From NCBI GenBank assembly GCA_016342745.1, contig JAEINT010000017.1, positions 1 to 64,000 of the forward strand: a DNA stretch of 64,000 nt, given 5' to 3'. The notes beneath the pieces are model-generated. The model did no database searches, was not told the origin of the DNA, and saw only the letters and a program-made list of their open reading frames with translations. The stretch comes from Labilibaculum sp. Lineage in GTDB: Bacteria; Bacteroidota; Bacteroidia; Bacteroidales; Marinifilaceae. The stretch's first letter is position 1, and the number at the start of each line of letters is the position of its first letter. Of the stretch, positions 51,853-61,826 are shown piece after piece. A program made the position numbers and the translations under genes.

Positions 51853-54800
51853 TTACATATTTCTTCTGTATTGACCACCAACTTCGTACAATGCATTGGT
51901 AATTTGTCCTAAGGTGCAGTACTTACACACCTCCATTAATGCAGCAAACACGTTTTCATTCTTCAAAGCCGTTTCTTTAAGTTCAAGTAAAGCTTTAACC
52001 GACTTATCCTTGTTATTCTCTTGCACCAACTCCTTGAATTTGACTTGATTTACCTTTTCTTCTTCATCAGAACGAATCACCTCCTTAGGTTGTACTGTTG
52101 GCGAACCTTTCTTACTCAAGAAAGTATTCACGCCAACTATTGGCAAGCCACCATTGTGCTTCAAACTTTCGTATTGTAATGATTCAGATTGAATCTTACT
52201 TCTCTGATACATGGTTTCCATTGCTCCAAGAACACCACCACGCTCTGTCAAACGATCAAATTCAACCATTACCGCTTCTTCTACCAATTCGGTCAATTCT
52301 TCAATAATAAAAGATCCCTGCAAAGGATTCTGATTTTTAGCCAAACCAAGCTCTTTATTGATGATTAATTGAATCGCCATTGCTCTTCGAACAGACTCCT
52401 CGGTAGGTGTCGTTATTGCTTCGTCATACGCATTCGTGTGAAGAGAATTGCAATTATCGTAGATGCCTGTTAAAGCTTGCAAGGTGGTTCGAATATCGTT
52501 GAATTCTATTTCCTGTGCATGCAAGGATCTACCTGAAGTTTGGATGTGATATTTCAGTTTTTGTGAGCGATCGTTGGCTTTATAACGATATTTCATGGCC
52601 TTCGCCCAAATTATTCTCGCTACACGACCAATTACAGTGTATTCTGGATCCATTCCATTGGAGAAAAAGAAAGACAAATTTGGAGCAAAATCATTCACAT
52701 TCATACCTCTTGAAATGTAATATTCCACCAAAGTAAATCCGTTTGATAAGGTAAATGCCAATTGTGTAATTGGATTCGCGCCTGCTTCTGCAATGTGATA
52801 TCCAGAAATGGAAACGGAATAGAAATTTCGAACCTGATTCTGGATAAAATACTCCTGAATATCACCCATCATTTTCAATGCGAAGTCGATTGAGAAAATA
52901 CAGGTATTTTGCGCCTGATCCTCTTTCAACATATCCGCTTGAACCGTTCCCCTTATCTTACAAATGGTTTCTGTCTTAATTTTCTGATAAACTTCATGCG
53001 GTAAAACCTGATCACCAGTAAGTCCCAACAACATCAATCCCAGACCATTATTTTCTTTTGGTAAATTGCCTACATACACTACCCTGTCTCGCCCAGCGTA
53101 AATCTCTTCAATCTTTACTTTAACCTCTTCTTCCAATCCATTTTCTCGGATATACATCTCACATTGCTGATCGATAGCAACATTCATAAAATAGCCGACT
53201 AACATTGGCGCAGGACCATTAATGGTCATTGATACAGATGTTTTTGGGTCACAAAGATCAAAGCCACTATATAATTTCTTTGCATCATCTAGTGAAGCTA
53301 TTGAAACACCTGCATTACCAACTTTTCCGTAAATGTCTGGGCGGTAATCTGGATCAGCACCATAAAGGGTTACTGAATCGAAGGCAGTTGACAACCGCAC
53401 GGCAGGTTGGCCTGCAGCCAGATAATGAAAGCGCTTATTGGTTCTTTCAGGAGCTCCTTCACCTGCAAACATCCTTGTTGGATCTTCACCTTCTCTTTTA
53501 AATGGAAAAACACCTGCAGCATATGGAAATTCACCAGGAACGCCTTCTTTTAAGTTCCATTTTAGAATATCTCCCCAAGATTTGTAATTGGGCAGAACAA
53601 TTTTAGGAATGCGAGAATGGGATAAAGTTTCGAAGTGGGTTTCCACCTTTAGCTCTTTACCTCTCACCTTATAGGAGAAAATATCAGCCTTGTATCTTTT
53701 CTTTTTTTCTTCCCAAGAGTCAATAACATCCTGATGTTTAAAGTCTTTAGATAGACTAGAATATTCTTTTAATAAAACCTCCTTAACACCTTCTTCTTTA
53801 AGCGTTTTACTCACCTTATTTAAAGCATACAATTGATCAGCTATTTCAGACTGTTCTTCTGCCTTTCGATTGTATCTGCGGACAGTCTCAGCTATCTCCG
53901 AAAGGTATCTTACTCTTGCTGGAGGTACAATTTCTATCTTTTGACTGGCTTCCAGAAGTGGTTTCCCATTCTTTGCAAATACGGTCTCTTTGTTTGTAGA
54001 TAAAAACTCAATTAAGGCATGATAGAGCTCATTTACGCCATGATCGTTAAATTGAGAAGCAACTGTCCCATAAACTGGCATATCGTCTGGATTTTGCTCC
54101 CAAAGAAGGTTATTACGCTGATATTGCTTCTTTACATCACGTAAGGCATCTTGTGCTCCTTGTTTGTCAAACTTGTTAATGGCAATCAAATCAGCAAAAT
54201 CAAGCATGTCGATCTTCTCCAATTGAGTTGCAGCACCAAATTCAGGAGTCATAACATACAATTTCACATCGCTGTAATCCACAATCTCCGTATCGGATTG
54301 CCCAATTCCTGAACTTTCCAGAAAAATACAATCAAATCCTGCAGCCTTCATCAAGATCAAAGCATCACCTACATGTTTGGATAAGGCTAAATTTGCTCTT
54401 CTTGTTGCCAATGAACGCAAATAAATATTTGGATGATTGATGGCATTCATTCGAATTCTATCACCTAACAAAGCTCCACCACTCTTCTTTCTCGATGGAT
54501 CTACAGATAAAATAGCAAGCTTCAATTCAGGGTAATCAATTTGAATTCTTCGAATCAGTTCATCCGTAAGTGAAGATTTACCTGCACCACCAGTTCCAGT
54601 GATTCCAACAACAGGAATATTACTGATTTCAGCCTTATTTTTAAGTTCTACAAACAGATCAGTATTTTGTAATTCATCCTGTTCCGCCAATGTAATCAAC
54701 CTCGACAATAAGTTTATATTACCAGCCTTAAGTTCTTTTACTTTAGGAAGTTCTGAATTATCAAGTTCAAAATCAGACTTTTGAAGAACTTCATTTATCA

Positions 54801-55203
54801 TTCCTTGCAAGCCCAAATTCCTTCCATCATCAGGAGAGTAAAGCCCAGCTATGCCATATTCCTCTAATTCCTTAATTTCAGCGGGAAGTATAACACCTCC
54901 ACCACCTCCAAATATCTGTATGTGACTAGCATTTTTCTCTTGCAGTAGATCATACATGTATTTGAAAAACTCATTGTGTCCACCTTGATATGAACTAATC
55001 GCAATGGCTTGTGCATCCTCTTGAATAGCACAATCCACAATTTCTTCAGCAGAACGATTGTGTCCCAAATGAATAACTTCAGCTCCAGAAGCCTGAATGA
55101 TTCGTCGCATAATGTTTATGGAAGCATCATGCCCATCGAAAAGAGAAGTTGCTGTTACGATTCGAACTGTATTTTTTAGCTTATATGTTGTATTTACTGT
55201 CAT
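51853..55203 (-). CDS. icmF: Fused isobutyryl-CoA mutase (IcmF)
   Basis: A 1116-residue B12 enzyme with the IcmF domain order: N-terminal B12-binding domain (about 10-145; base-off loop FDGHDAS with His25, then ISSYQGGH and GGGGGVI), a MeaB-like G-protein chaperone domain (about 165-430; Walker [10 protein letters not shown] with Lys209), and a large methylmalonyl-CoA-mutase-like substrate domain (about 520-1116). It interconverts isobutyryl-CoA and n-butyryl-CoA, and in some homologues isovaleryl-CoA and pivalyl-CoA, with GTP-dependent repair of the cofactor. The active-site stretch [18 protein letters not shown], rather than the TMYTFRPWTIRQYAG of methylmalonyl mutases, supports IcmF. The gene is bordered by leucine-type and ETF genes. 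Confidence 0.95.
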   Translation of the reverse strand: MTVNTTYKLKNTVRIVTATSLFDGHDASINIMRRIIQASGAEVIHLGHNRSAEEIVDCAIQEDAQAIAISSYQGGHNEFFKYMYDLLQEKNASHIQIFGGGGGVILPAEIKELEEYGIAGLYSPDDGRNLGLQGMINEVLQKSDFELDNSELPKVKELKAGNINLLSRLITLAEQDELQNTDLFVELKNKAEISNIPVVGITGTGGAGKSSLTDELIRRIQIDYPELKLAILSVDPSRKKSGGALLGDRIRMNAINHPNIYLRSLATRRANLALSKHVGDALILMKAAGFDCIFLESSGIGQSDTEIVDYSDVKLYVMTPEFGAATQLEKIDMLDFADLIAINKFDKQGAQDALRDVKKQYQRNNLLWEQNPDDMPVYGTVASQFNDHGVNELYHALIEFLSTNKETVFAKNGKPLLEASQKIEIVPPARVRYLSEIAETVRRYNRKAEEQSEIADQLYALNKVSKTLKEEGVKEVLLKEYSSLSKDFKHQDVIDSWEEKKKRYKADIFSYKVRGKELKVETHFETLSHSRIPKIVLPNYKSWGDILKWNLKEGVPGEFPYAAGVFPFKREGEDPTRMFAGEGAPERTNKRFHYLAAGQPAVRLSTAFDSVTLYGADPDYRPDIYGKVGNAGVSIASLDDAKKLYSGFDLCDPKTSVSMTINGPAPMLVGYFMNVAIDQQCEMYIRENGLEEEVKVKIEEIYAGRDRVVYVGNLPKENNGLGLMLLGLTGDQVLPHEVYQKIKTETICKIRGTVQADMLKEDQAQNTCIFSIDFALKMMGDIQEYFIQNQVRNFYSVSISGYHIAEAGANPITQLAFTLSNGFTLVEYYISRGMNVNDFAPNLSFFFSNGMDPEYTVIGRVARIIWAKAMKYRYKANDRSQKLKYHIQTSGRSLHAQEIEFNDIRTTLQALTGIYDNCNSLHTNAYDEAITTPTEESVRRAMAIQLIINKELGLAKNQNPLQGSFIIEELTELVEEAVMVEFDRLTERGGVLGAMETMYQRSKIQSESLQYESLKHNGGLPIVGVNTFLSKKGSPTVQPKEVIRSDEEEKVNQVKFKELVQENNKDKSVKALLELKETALKNENVFAALMEVCKYCTLGQITNALYEVGGQYRRNM

Positions 55204-55219
55204 CCCCCTTGATTTAGTT

Positions 55220-56014
55220 CTACAATTCCAACGCTTTCTCTATAATTTCTGCCACATCTAAATTCTGTAAACTCTCCTCTTGATTTTTCAGCTTGATACC
55301 ATCCGTCAACATGGTCATGCAAAACGGACATGCAGAAGCTACTTTATCTACTTTTGTATCCATCACCTCTTCCGTACGCTCAATATTCACTTCCTTGTCT
55401 CCTTTTTCGGCCTCTTTGAACATTTGAGCACCTCCAGCACCACAACACAAAGCAAAACTTCTTGCTCGCTTCATCTCCTTTACTTCTCCGAAAACTGCCT
55501 TCACAACATTTCTCGGTGCATCGTAAATGTCATTTCCTCTTCCCAAATAGCATGGATCGTGATAAGTAATGGTTTCTCCTTTGAATGGATTGTTTCCCAA
55601 ATCTAACTTCCCAGTACGAATCATTTCATCCAAGAAGACGGTGTAATTGATCACATCGTAATTACCACCCAATTCTGGATATTCATTTTTTAATGTATTG
55701 TAGCAATGCGGACAAGTGCAAATGATCTTCTTTACCTCATATCCGTTCAAGATTTCAATATTTTGCATGGCTTGCATCTGAAAAAGCATTTCGTTTCCAG
55801 CTCTTTTGGCAGCATCGCCAGTACAGCTTTCCTCTTTGCCCAAAACTGCGTAAGCCACGCCAAGGTGATTTAAAATTTTAGCAAAAGCTCGTGCTACTTT
55901 TTGATATCTATCATCGAATGCTCCTGCACAGCCAACCCAATACAAATATTCAGGTGTTTCGCCTTTTGCGACAACATCAGCCATTACAGGTACTTGTAGT
56001 TTTATATCTGTCAT
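55220..56014 (-). CDS. CCG-domain Fe-S oxidoreductase (HdrB/GlpC-like half)
   Basis: A 264-residue soluble protein with two CCG-type cysteine-rich units. Unit one includes [15 protein letters not shown] (about 99-113). Unit two includes [22 protein letters not shown] and ACPFCMTML. In HdrB and related proteins these hold non-cubane Fe-S clusters. With the membrane subunit encoded at 56084-57346 it makes up the domain set of the single-chain ETF:quinone-type Fe-S oxidoreductases (EMO/DUF224 type), here split in two genes. It starts 69 bp after that gene's stop on the same strand. Confidence 0.9.
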   Translation of the reverse strand: MTDIKLQVPVMADVVAKGETPEYLYWVGCAGAFDDRYQKVARAFAKILNHLGVAYAVLGKEESCTGDAAKRAGNEMLFQMQAMQNIEILNGYEVKKIICTCPHCYNTLKNEYPELGGNYDVINYTVFLDEMIRTGKLDLGNNPFKGETITYHDPCYLGRGNDIYDAPRNVVKAVFGEVKEMKRARSFALCCGAGGAQMFKEAEKGDKEVNIERTEEVMDTKVDKVASACPFCMTMLTDGIKLKNQEESLQNLDVAEIIEKALEL

Positions 56015-56033
56015 TTATTTTTATTTCTAGTTG

Positions 56034-56053
56034 AGACGTATTGCAATACGTCT
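56034..56053. repeat. Perfect 20-bp palindrome AGACGTATTGCAATACGTCT
   Basis: A REP-like palindrome in the gap between the two Fe-S oxidoreductase genes, of the same length and plan as the one at 49262-49281. Similar GACGTATTGCAATACGTC repeats are common between genes in Bacteroidota, from general knowledge. Confidence 0.8.
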
Positions 56054-56083
56054 TTACACTTGTTATCTATAAAAACTTACAAT

Positions 56084-57346
56084 TTATTCTTCTGTCCATT
56101 TCATTCTATCTTCAGGAGAAAATTGCCATGGAGCTCCGTTGTTTTCGATATTGGTAAACATGGTATTTAATTCTGCCGGTGCCGAAGCTTCTTCCATCAC
56201 TAAATATCTTCTCATATCCATTATTAAATTTGGATGACTGATATCAATTGGGCATTCTTGAACGCATGCATTACAAGTTGTACAAGCCCAAATTTCTTCT
56301 TCGGTAATGTAATCTCGTAAAAGCGATCTACTATCCTCTTTTCCCAATGCCGCCAATGGACCTTTCTCATCCATACGCTTTCGAACATCAACAAAAATCT
56401 TTCTTGGAGATAATAGCTTACCCGTAATATTTGCAGGACAAACATCCGTACAACGGCCACATTGCGTACATGACAGCGAATCCATATAGTTTTTCCAGCT
56501 TATGTCTTCCACATCTTTTACTCCAAAACGAGCTACCTCAGCATTCTCATCATAAGCTGCTTCTGGATCTAACATCAACTTTACTTCACGAGTAATGCTT
56601 TCCAAATTTGGATATTTGGTAATTGGCTCTAGATTAGCTAAGAATACATTCGGGATGGACAAAAACACATGAAAATGCTTGGAATATGGCAAATAGTTCG
56701 CAAATGTGAATATCAATAAAATATGAATCCACCAACCTGGCTCTTGCAACCAGCCAAAATCCCAGCCAAACAAGTCAACCAAAGCAGCAGAAACTGGGTA
56801 AACACCTTCGTATCCATTTGGATGATTACTAATGTATCCCATATTGAAACAAATCAAGGAAACCATCAAGAATCCAATAAAAAACAAGGACAATTGAGCA
56901 TCCCAATTTGCTTTTGGAGTCATCTCCACCCCAGAAAAGCGTTTAACATTCATGAACATTCTGCGAATGCTAAAAAGCTTGATGAAAATAATGATTAACA
57001 AAGCAAAAACATCACCAGAGGCCATAAGTACATCATAAAACCAACCGGTAAAAGCAAATGCCCTATCAACTCCTGATACACCATCCACAACCATTTCAAC
57101 GCTTCCCAATGTAATCACAAGAAAGCCCCAAAAAACCAATGCATGCATCAAACCAATCACTGGTTTACGAAAGATTTTCGTTTGTCCGAAAGCCACATTT
57201 AAAGTATGTGAAATTCGAGCTCCAATGTTTCGAATTGGATAAGATGGCTTGGTCAATTTGAAAAATGACCACAATCGCCTTACCGAATAGGCAAAGACGC
57301 CAAGTGTGATCAACAATGCGATGATAAAGAGGATCTGTTTGGTCAT
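56084..57346 (-). CDS. Membrane Fe-S subunit of an ETF:quinone-type oxidoreductase
   Basis: A 420-residue protein with a NarI-like cytochrome-b-type membrane half (about 1-250; six TM helices with His residues in LMHALVFWG and WWIHILLIF that could ligate heme) and a C-terminal part with two 4Fe-4S motifs (CTQCGRCTDVCP and CTTCNACVQECP). This is the HdrC/DUF224 arrangement. The soluble partner at 55220-56014 supplies the CCG domains. With EtfAB upstream, the pair would move electrons from acyl-CoA dehydrogenation to menaquinone. It starts 137 bp after the etfA stop. Confidence 0.9.
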   Translation of the reverse strand: MTKQILFIIALLITLGVFAYSVRRLWSFFKLTKPSYPIRNIGARISHTLNVAFGQTKIFRKPVIGLMHALVFWGFLVITLGSVEMVVDGVSGVDRAFAFTGWFYDVLMASGDVFALLIIIFIKLFSIRRMFMNVKRFSGVEMTPKANWDAQLSLFFIGFLMVSLICFNMGYISNHPNGYEGVYPVSAALVDLFGWDFGWLQEPGWWIHILLIFTFANYLPYSKHFHVFLSIPNVFLANLEPITKYPNLESITREVKLMLDPEAAYDENAEVARFGVKDVEDISWKNYMDSLSCTQCGRCTDVCPANITGKLLSPRKIFVDVRKRMDEKGPLAALGKEDSRSLLRDYITEEEIWACTTCNACVQECPIDISHPNLIMDMRRYLVMEEASAPAELNTMFTNIENNGAPWQFSPEDRMKWTEE

Positions 57347-57417
57347 ATTCTAGATATTAAGTATTCTCTTACAATTTATGATGTTAGTATTTAATACTGA
57401 GCAAAAATTAAAAAAGC

Positions 57418-57481
57418 ATCAAGTATCAAACTTCAAGTACCAAGAATTCTTACATCTTGATACTTTTTACTTGATACTTAC
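57418..57481. repeat. AAGTATCAA inverted/direct repeat cluster after etfA
   Basis: The 64-bp gap contains AAGTATCAA and two copies of TTGATACTT (its reverse complement) with a variant TCAAGTACCAAG between. On the minus strand this forms a stem before GATGCTTTTTTAATTTT, so it may end etfA transcription. Such GTATCAAG runs recur between genes in this phylum, from general knowledge. Confidence 0.6.
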
Positions 57482-57482
57482 C

Positions 57483-58451
57483 TCAAGATTTTGAATTTCG
57501 AAACGCTTCTGTTAATCTTGGTAAGATTTCCATTGCATCACCAATAATTCCATAATCAGCAACTCCGAAAATAGGTGCTTCAGGGTCTGTATTGATGGCA
57601 ACAATACACTTGCTTCGACTAATACCTGCAACATGCTGTATCGCGCCTGAAATACCTGCGGCGATGTATAAATTTGGTGCAATTACTTTTCCTGTTTGTC
57701 CAACATGCTCTTCATGACCACGCCATCCTTCATCCGAAACTGGACGAGAACAAGCTGTTGCTGCATTCAAAACTTCCGCAAGATCTTCCACTGGTCCCCA
57801 ATTATCAGGACTCCTCATTCCTCTACCTGCAGAAATCACGATATCAGCATCCGAAAGAATTACTTTATTCTTCTGCTCTTCTTCTTCCAACACCTGAACT
57901 TTGAATAGTGCCGTATCAACTTCTGGAATATATTCTTCTACCACGGATTCCACTGGAATCTCAACTAAACCAAAACAATTTTTAGCGATCGTAATCACTT
58001 TTTGGGGTGAATCAATCTGTACATGTCCAAATGCTTTTCCTGAAAACACTCTCTTCTTCACAATAAAAGGGTCGAGAGAAACAGGTAATTCTTGAACAGC
58101 AGCAACCATTCCAGCTTTCATTTTTACCGAAATTCTAGGTGCAATTGCTTTTCCACTATTGTTATCGTTTAAGACAACGACACTTGCATTCTCCTTTTCA
58201 GAGATTTTTGTAAGTACATCGGCATAAACGCGACTTGTTAATATATTCATTTTAGGATCGTTAACAGAAATAATTCTGTCTGCCCCATATTTTCCTAAAC
58301 TTTTAAGTTCCTCTTCAGCTATCTCTCCGATAGAAACGACAACAAGACCAACACTTAGGTCACTAGCTAGCTTCTTTGAATAGGAAACCAATTCATATGT
58401 AGAACCCTTAAATTTTCCGTTCCAATTTTTGGCAAATGCTATTACTGACAT
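57483..58451 (-). CDS. etfA: Electron transfer flavoprotein alpha subunit
   Basis: A 322-residue EtfA with the N-terminal adenine-nucleotide-like domain (VIAFAKNWNGKFKGSTYELV) and the C-terminal FAD-binding domain (DIVISAGRGMRSPDNWGPVE, then VAPNLYIAAGISGAIQHV and INTDPEAPIFGVADYGI). It binds FAD and, with EtfB, takes electrons from the acyl-CoA dehydrogenases in this block. Length is typical. It follows etfB by 26 nt, so the pair is an operon. The Fe-S oxidoreductase pair downstream is the likely electron acceptor. Confidence 0.97.
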   Translation of the reverse strand: MSVIAFAKNWNGKFKGSTYELVSYSKKLASDLSVGLVVVSIGEIAEEELKSLGKYGADRIISVNDPKMNILTSRVYADVLTKISEKENASVVVLNDNNSGKAIAPRISVKMKAGMVAAVQELPVSLDPFIVKKRVFSGKAFGHVQIDSPQKVITIAKNCFGLVEIPVESVVEEYIPEVDTALFKVQVLEEEEQKNKVILSDADIVISAGRGMRSPDNWGPVEDLAEVLNAATACSRPVSDEGWRGHEEHVGQTGKVIAPNLYIAAGISGAIQHVAGISRSKCIVAINTDPEAPIFGVADYGIIGDAMEILPRLTEAFRNSKS

Positions 58452-58477
58452 AGGCTATTTTTTTAGTTTTTTTTGAA

Positions 58478-59227
58478 TTACAATACCTTAGCTTCATTTT
58501 TTAGAAACCCAACTAACTGCTCCGCTTGTTCTGCATCAATCATTTTACAAGCTCCTTTCGCTTCTGGAAGCTCGAATTTTACAGACTTGGTTAACATTTC
58601 GATTTCAGCAGCTGGTTTTACCTCTAATGGTTTCTTTCGAGCCATCATAATGCCACGCATTGCCGGAATTCTTGGCTCATTTGTAATTCCCTTTTGCACA
58701 ACCGCAACAAAAGGAGCTTCTGTCTTTATTTTTTGTTTTCCACCTGGAATGGCACGATGCAATACAATATCATCATCGTCAAGATCAATATGAGTTACCG
58801 AAGATATTCCTGGATAATCCATAAACTCTGCAATCATAGCACCAACAGAAGAACCATTGTAATCACTAGACTCAATTCCACTAAAAACGATATCAAATGA
58901 ATTTTCTTTAAGGTATTCTGCAATTTGACCTGCTACATAATAAGCATCTCCTGCACATGCATCAATTCGTATTGCTTTATCGGCTCCAATTGCTAAAGCC
59001 TTTCTTAATGTTGCATCTGTTTGTGTACCTCCAACGTTTATTACACAAACCTCGTCAACCGAATTACCAGCGTTCTCTTTCAATTCCAAAGCTCTTGTAA
59101 GAGCCAATTCATCCCATGGATTAATGATCCATTGAATCCCTGAATCATCAAATAAGGTATTGTCTTCCTTAAACTTCACCTTAGTTGTGGTATCCGGTAC
59201 GTTACTTATACAAACCAGTATCTTCAT
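58478..59227 (-). CDS. etfB: Electron transfer flavoprotein beta subunit
   Basis: A 249-residue EtfB. Signature segments are ILVCISNVPDTTTKVKF at the N terminus, WIINPWDELALTRALELKE, the AMP/NAD-type site IVFSGIESSDYNGSSVGAMI, and the C-terminal recognition loop AGKKPLEV-like (ARKKPLEVKPA) that docks on acyl-CoA dehydrogenases. It pairs with EtfA in electron transfer from acyl-CoA oxidation. The gap of 26 nt to etfA and 106 bp from the upstream acyl-CoA dehydrogenase point to one transcript. Confidence 0.97.
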   Translation of the reverse strand: MKILVCISNVPDTTTKVKFKEDNTLFDDSGIQWIINPWDELALTRALELKENAGNSVDEVCVINVGGTQTDATLRKALAIGADKAIRIDACAGDAYYVAGQIAEYLKENSFDIVFSGIESSDYNGSSVGAMIAEFMDYPGISSVTHIDLDDDDIVLHRAIPGGKQKIKTEAPFVAVVQKGITNEPRIPAMRGIMMARKKPLEVKPAAEIEMLTKSVKFELPEAKGACKMIDAEQAEQLVGFLKNEAKVL

Positions 59228-59333
59228 ATAGCGTTTAATTTAAGTATCAGTTATTTATAGTATTCTATTTATTTAGATAAGTCGATCTTAAAAGCTGCAG
59301 ATCAACCATATAAAACTTTCTCAATTTCAATTA

Positions 59334-60473
59334 TCAATCCACTAAACCTCTGGAAATAACTATTTTTTGTATTTCAGAAGTTCCCTCGTATATCTGTGTT
59401 AGTTTGGCATCACGCATCAAGCGTTCTACATGATATTCTTTCACGTAGCCGTATCCTCCATGAATTTGAACTGCCTCAGTAGTTACTCTCATTGCAGTAT
59501 CTGCAGCATACAATTTTGCCATTGCACTAGCTTGTCCGTATGGCTTACCTTGATCTTTCAACCAAGCAGCTTTCAAACAAAAGAATCTTGCAGCCTCAAT
59601 TTCGGTTGCCATATCAGCTAATTTAAAAGCAATAGCCTGATGTTTAATAATTTCTTTTCCAAATGTTTTTCTTTCTTGTGCATACTTTAATGCTAATTCG
59701 TAAGCACCTGAGGCGATTCCGAGTGCCTGAGAGGCAATCCCGATTCGTCCACCTTCTAAGGATTTCATGGCCAGTTTAAAACCAAATCCCTCTTCTCCTA
59801 ATCTGTTTTCCTTTGGTACTTTTACATTGTTGAACATCACTGAATGAGTATCCGATGCACGCATTCCCATTTTATTTTCATGTGGCCCAACTGAAATTCC
59901 TTCCGAGTTTGCATCTACTAATAATGCATTAATTCCTTTGTGCTTTAATTCTGCATGAGTTTGAGCAATCACAATATATGTAGATGCCGTTTTCCCATTT
60001 GTAATCCAATTTTTGGTACCATTAAGCAAATAATGATCTCCCATATCAATAGCCGATGTACGTTGAGATGTTGCATCCGAACCTGCTTCTGGTTCTGACA
60101 ATAAGAAAGCTCCTATTTTCTCCCCACGAGCCATTGGCTTTAAAAATTTCTGTTTTTGTTCTTCTGTACCATATTTTTGCACCCCCCAGCACACTAATGA
60201 ATTATTTACCGACATAATTACAGAAACAGAAGAATCAACTTTCGAGATCTCCTCCATTGCCAATACATAAGAGATCGTATCCATTCCTCCACCATCATAT
60301 TCCAGATCGACCAACATGCCTAAAAATCCAAGTTCGCCTAAACGTTTCACTTGTTCGGTAGGATATATTGCTTTATCATCTCTTTCTATAACACCAGGCA
60401 ACAATTCTCGCTGTGCAAAATCACGTGCCGCATCACGAATCATCAATTGCTCTTCGGTAAATTCAAAATTCAT
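59334..60473 (-). CDS. Acyl-CoA dehydrogenase, probable short-chain/butyryl-CoA type
   Basis: A 379-residue ACAD. Features: [20 protein letters not shown], the FAD loop [20 protein letters not shown], the flavin contact [14 protein letters not shown], the C-terminal [19 protein letters not shown] and [20 protein letters not shown] with the catalytic Glu position common to short-chain enzymes. It is the typical partner for EtfAB, encoded next in the operon. It resembles butyryl-CoA dehydrogenases of butyrate-forming bacteria more than the isovaleryl type at 44129. Direction (oxidation or crotonyl-CoA reduction) cannot be told from sequence. Confidence 0.93.
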   Translation of the reverse strand: MNFEFTEEQLMIRDAARDFAQRELLPGVIERDDKAIYPTEQVKRLGELGFLGMLVDLEYDGGGMDTISYVLAMEEISKVDSSVSVIMSVNNSLVCWGVQKYGTEEQKQKFLKPMARGEKIGAFLLSEPEAGSDATSQRTSAIDMGDHYLLNGTKNWITNGKTASTYIVIAQTHAELKHKGINALLVDANSEGISVGPHENKMGMRASDTHSVMFNNVKVPKENRLGEEGFGFKLAMKSLEGGRIGIASQALGIASGAYELALKYAQERKTFGKEIIKHQAIAFKLADMATEIEAARFFCLKAAWLKDQGKPYGQASAMAKLYAADTAMRVTTEAVQIHGGYGYVKEYHVERLMRDAKLTQIYEGTSEIQKIVISRGLVD

Positions 60474-60500
60474 AGTATTAACTTTTTAGGTGTGATATTT

Positions 60501-60528
60501 AGCTAGCGGCTACCTAGAGCCACTAGCT
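60501..60528. repeat. Hairpin AGCTAG...CTAGCT between thiolase and Bcd genes
   Basis: AGCTAGCGGCT, loop ACCTAG, AGCCACTAGCT with one mismatch, then a T-run on the plus strand. The T-run is on the wrong side to terminate the minus-strand thiolase gene, so it is better seen as a REP-like hairpin in the intercistronic gap. Confidence 0.5.
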
Positions 60529-60560
60529 TTTTTTATATAATGATTATCTCATTCTTTTAA

Positions 60561-61805
60561 TTATTCTCCTCTTTTGTAAACAATTGCTACTAACGATTTA
60601 TCATCGCCTCCCATATTTACAGACATTGCATATGGTCTTTCTTTACTGATTTCAATTTGAGCATCGCCAGCTTTACCAGTTAATTGTTCCCAAACCGTAA
60701 CGGCCTGATGAACACCAGTTGCACCAGTTGGATGTCCCCAACCAATTAAACCACCAGTTGTATTGAATGGCACCTTACCGCATCTTGCCGTATTTCCTTC
60801 TAACACGAACTCAGGACCTTTTCCTTCTTCGGCAAATCCAATTGCCTCTGTTGCCATAATTCCAGCAATGGAAAAACAATCATGAGCCTCAACGGTTCCA
60901 ATATCATCAACAGTAATTCCAGCCATTAGCATAGCCTTCTCTGTTGCTTTTTGGGTCGTTGTTAATTTAGTTGGCACTTCTGGTTTGGCAGTAATATCAG
61001 CTGTAGCTTGACCAAAACCTAGGACTTCAACTGCATCTTTTGGTTCTATACCAATCTTCTTTAATCCTTCCTCTGAAACAATTGCAATTGCTGATGCACC
61101 ATCTGATACTTTAGAGCAGTCGAAGTAGTTCAAATTCTCAACAAAAGCTCTTGGATTCATTGGAGCGTTTGCCGTAGCTTCCAAATCCTTGTTCTTATTG
61201 TGAAATTCCTGGGCTGTCTTGCACAAGCGAGCATTCTCAATGGCATTGCAATACCATTTAGCCATAGCCTTACGAGTGGTTTCTTTACCATACTTTTCGT
61301 AATAGGCACCTGCACGATCGCTAAAAACGCCAGGGAAATAATATGCATGTCCCTCTTTTCTGGTTTTCATCCAACCTGCACCTGCCAAAACATCAGCACC
61401 ATACATTGCTTTCATTGTATTCTGAACCTCAAAACCAATTGCCAAGACAACATCTGCCGTTTCAGCCAAAATCGATTTAATACCGGTTGCAAGCGCCAAT
61501 CCACCTGATGCACAAGCACCTTCAACGCTAATTGCAGGCTTGTATTTTAAACCCTCATCAACCATTGGAAGAAATGCTGGTAAGTTTGCCTGATTATTAA
61601 ATCGAGAAGCCATAAAGTTTCCGATAACTCCCTCATCAACATTAGCTGCTCCACCAATCATTCCAAGTGTTGCTTGTCCCGCCTCTTTGATATAATGCTC
61701 CATATCTGGACGAGGCTTTTTAGGATGAAATTCTTTCCTACCAGTTCCCATAGAAATGGTGTTGTAACCGGCTACCATAAATATTTTTTTGCGTAAAGTT
61801 TTCAT
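60561..61805 (-). CDS. SCP2-type thiolase (acetyl-CoA acetyltransferase-like)
   Basis: A 414-residue thiolase-fold enzyme. The nucleophile is Cys98 in VEGACASGG. The HDCF motif of SCP2-type thiolases is His308-Asp-Cys310-Phe. GHPTGATG carries His358. The C-terminal Cys loop of classic thiolases is missing (NMGGDDKSLVAIV). Classic biosynthetic thiolases are of another subclass; still, as the only thiolase in a C4 acyl-CoA operon it likely joins or cleaves short 3-ketoacyl-CoA. It starts 21 nt after the hydroxyacyl-CoA dehydrogenase stop, so the two are co-transcribed. Confidence 0.85.
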   Translation of the reverse strand: MKTLRKKIFMVAGYNTISMGTGRKEFHPKKPRPDMEHYIKEAGQATLGMIGGAANVDEGVIGNFMASRFNNQANLPAFLPMVDEGLKYKPAISVEGACASGGLALATGIKSILAETADVVLAIGFEVQNTMKAMYGADVLAGAGWMKTRKEGHAYYFPGVFSDRAGAYYEKYGKETTRKAMAKWYCNAIENARLCKTAQEFHNKNKDLEATANAPMNPRAFVENLNYFDCSKVSDGASAIAIVSEEGLKKIGIEPKDAVEVLGFGQATADITAKPEVPTKLTTTQKATEKAMLMAGITVDDIGTVEAHDCFSIAGIMATEAIGFAEEGKGPEFVLEGNTARCGKVPFNTTGGLIGWGHPTGATGVHQAVTVWEQLTGKAGDAQIEISKERPYAMSVNMGGDDKSLVAIVYKRGE

Positions 61806-61826
61806 TGTTAGTGTTTGAGTGGGTTT

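Noticed and set aside
60501-60535. Hairpin plus T-run as the thiolase terminator
   Set aside because: The T-run follows the stem on the plus strand, while all flanking genes are on the minus strand.
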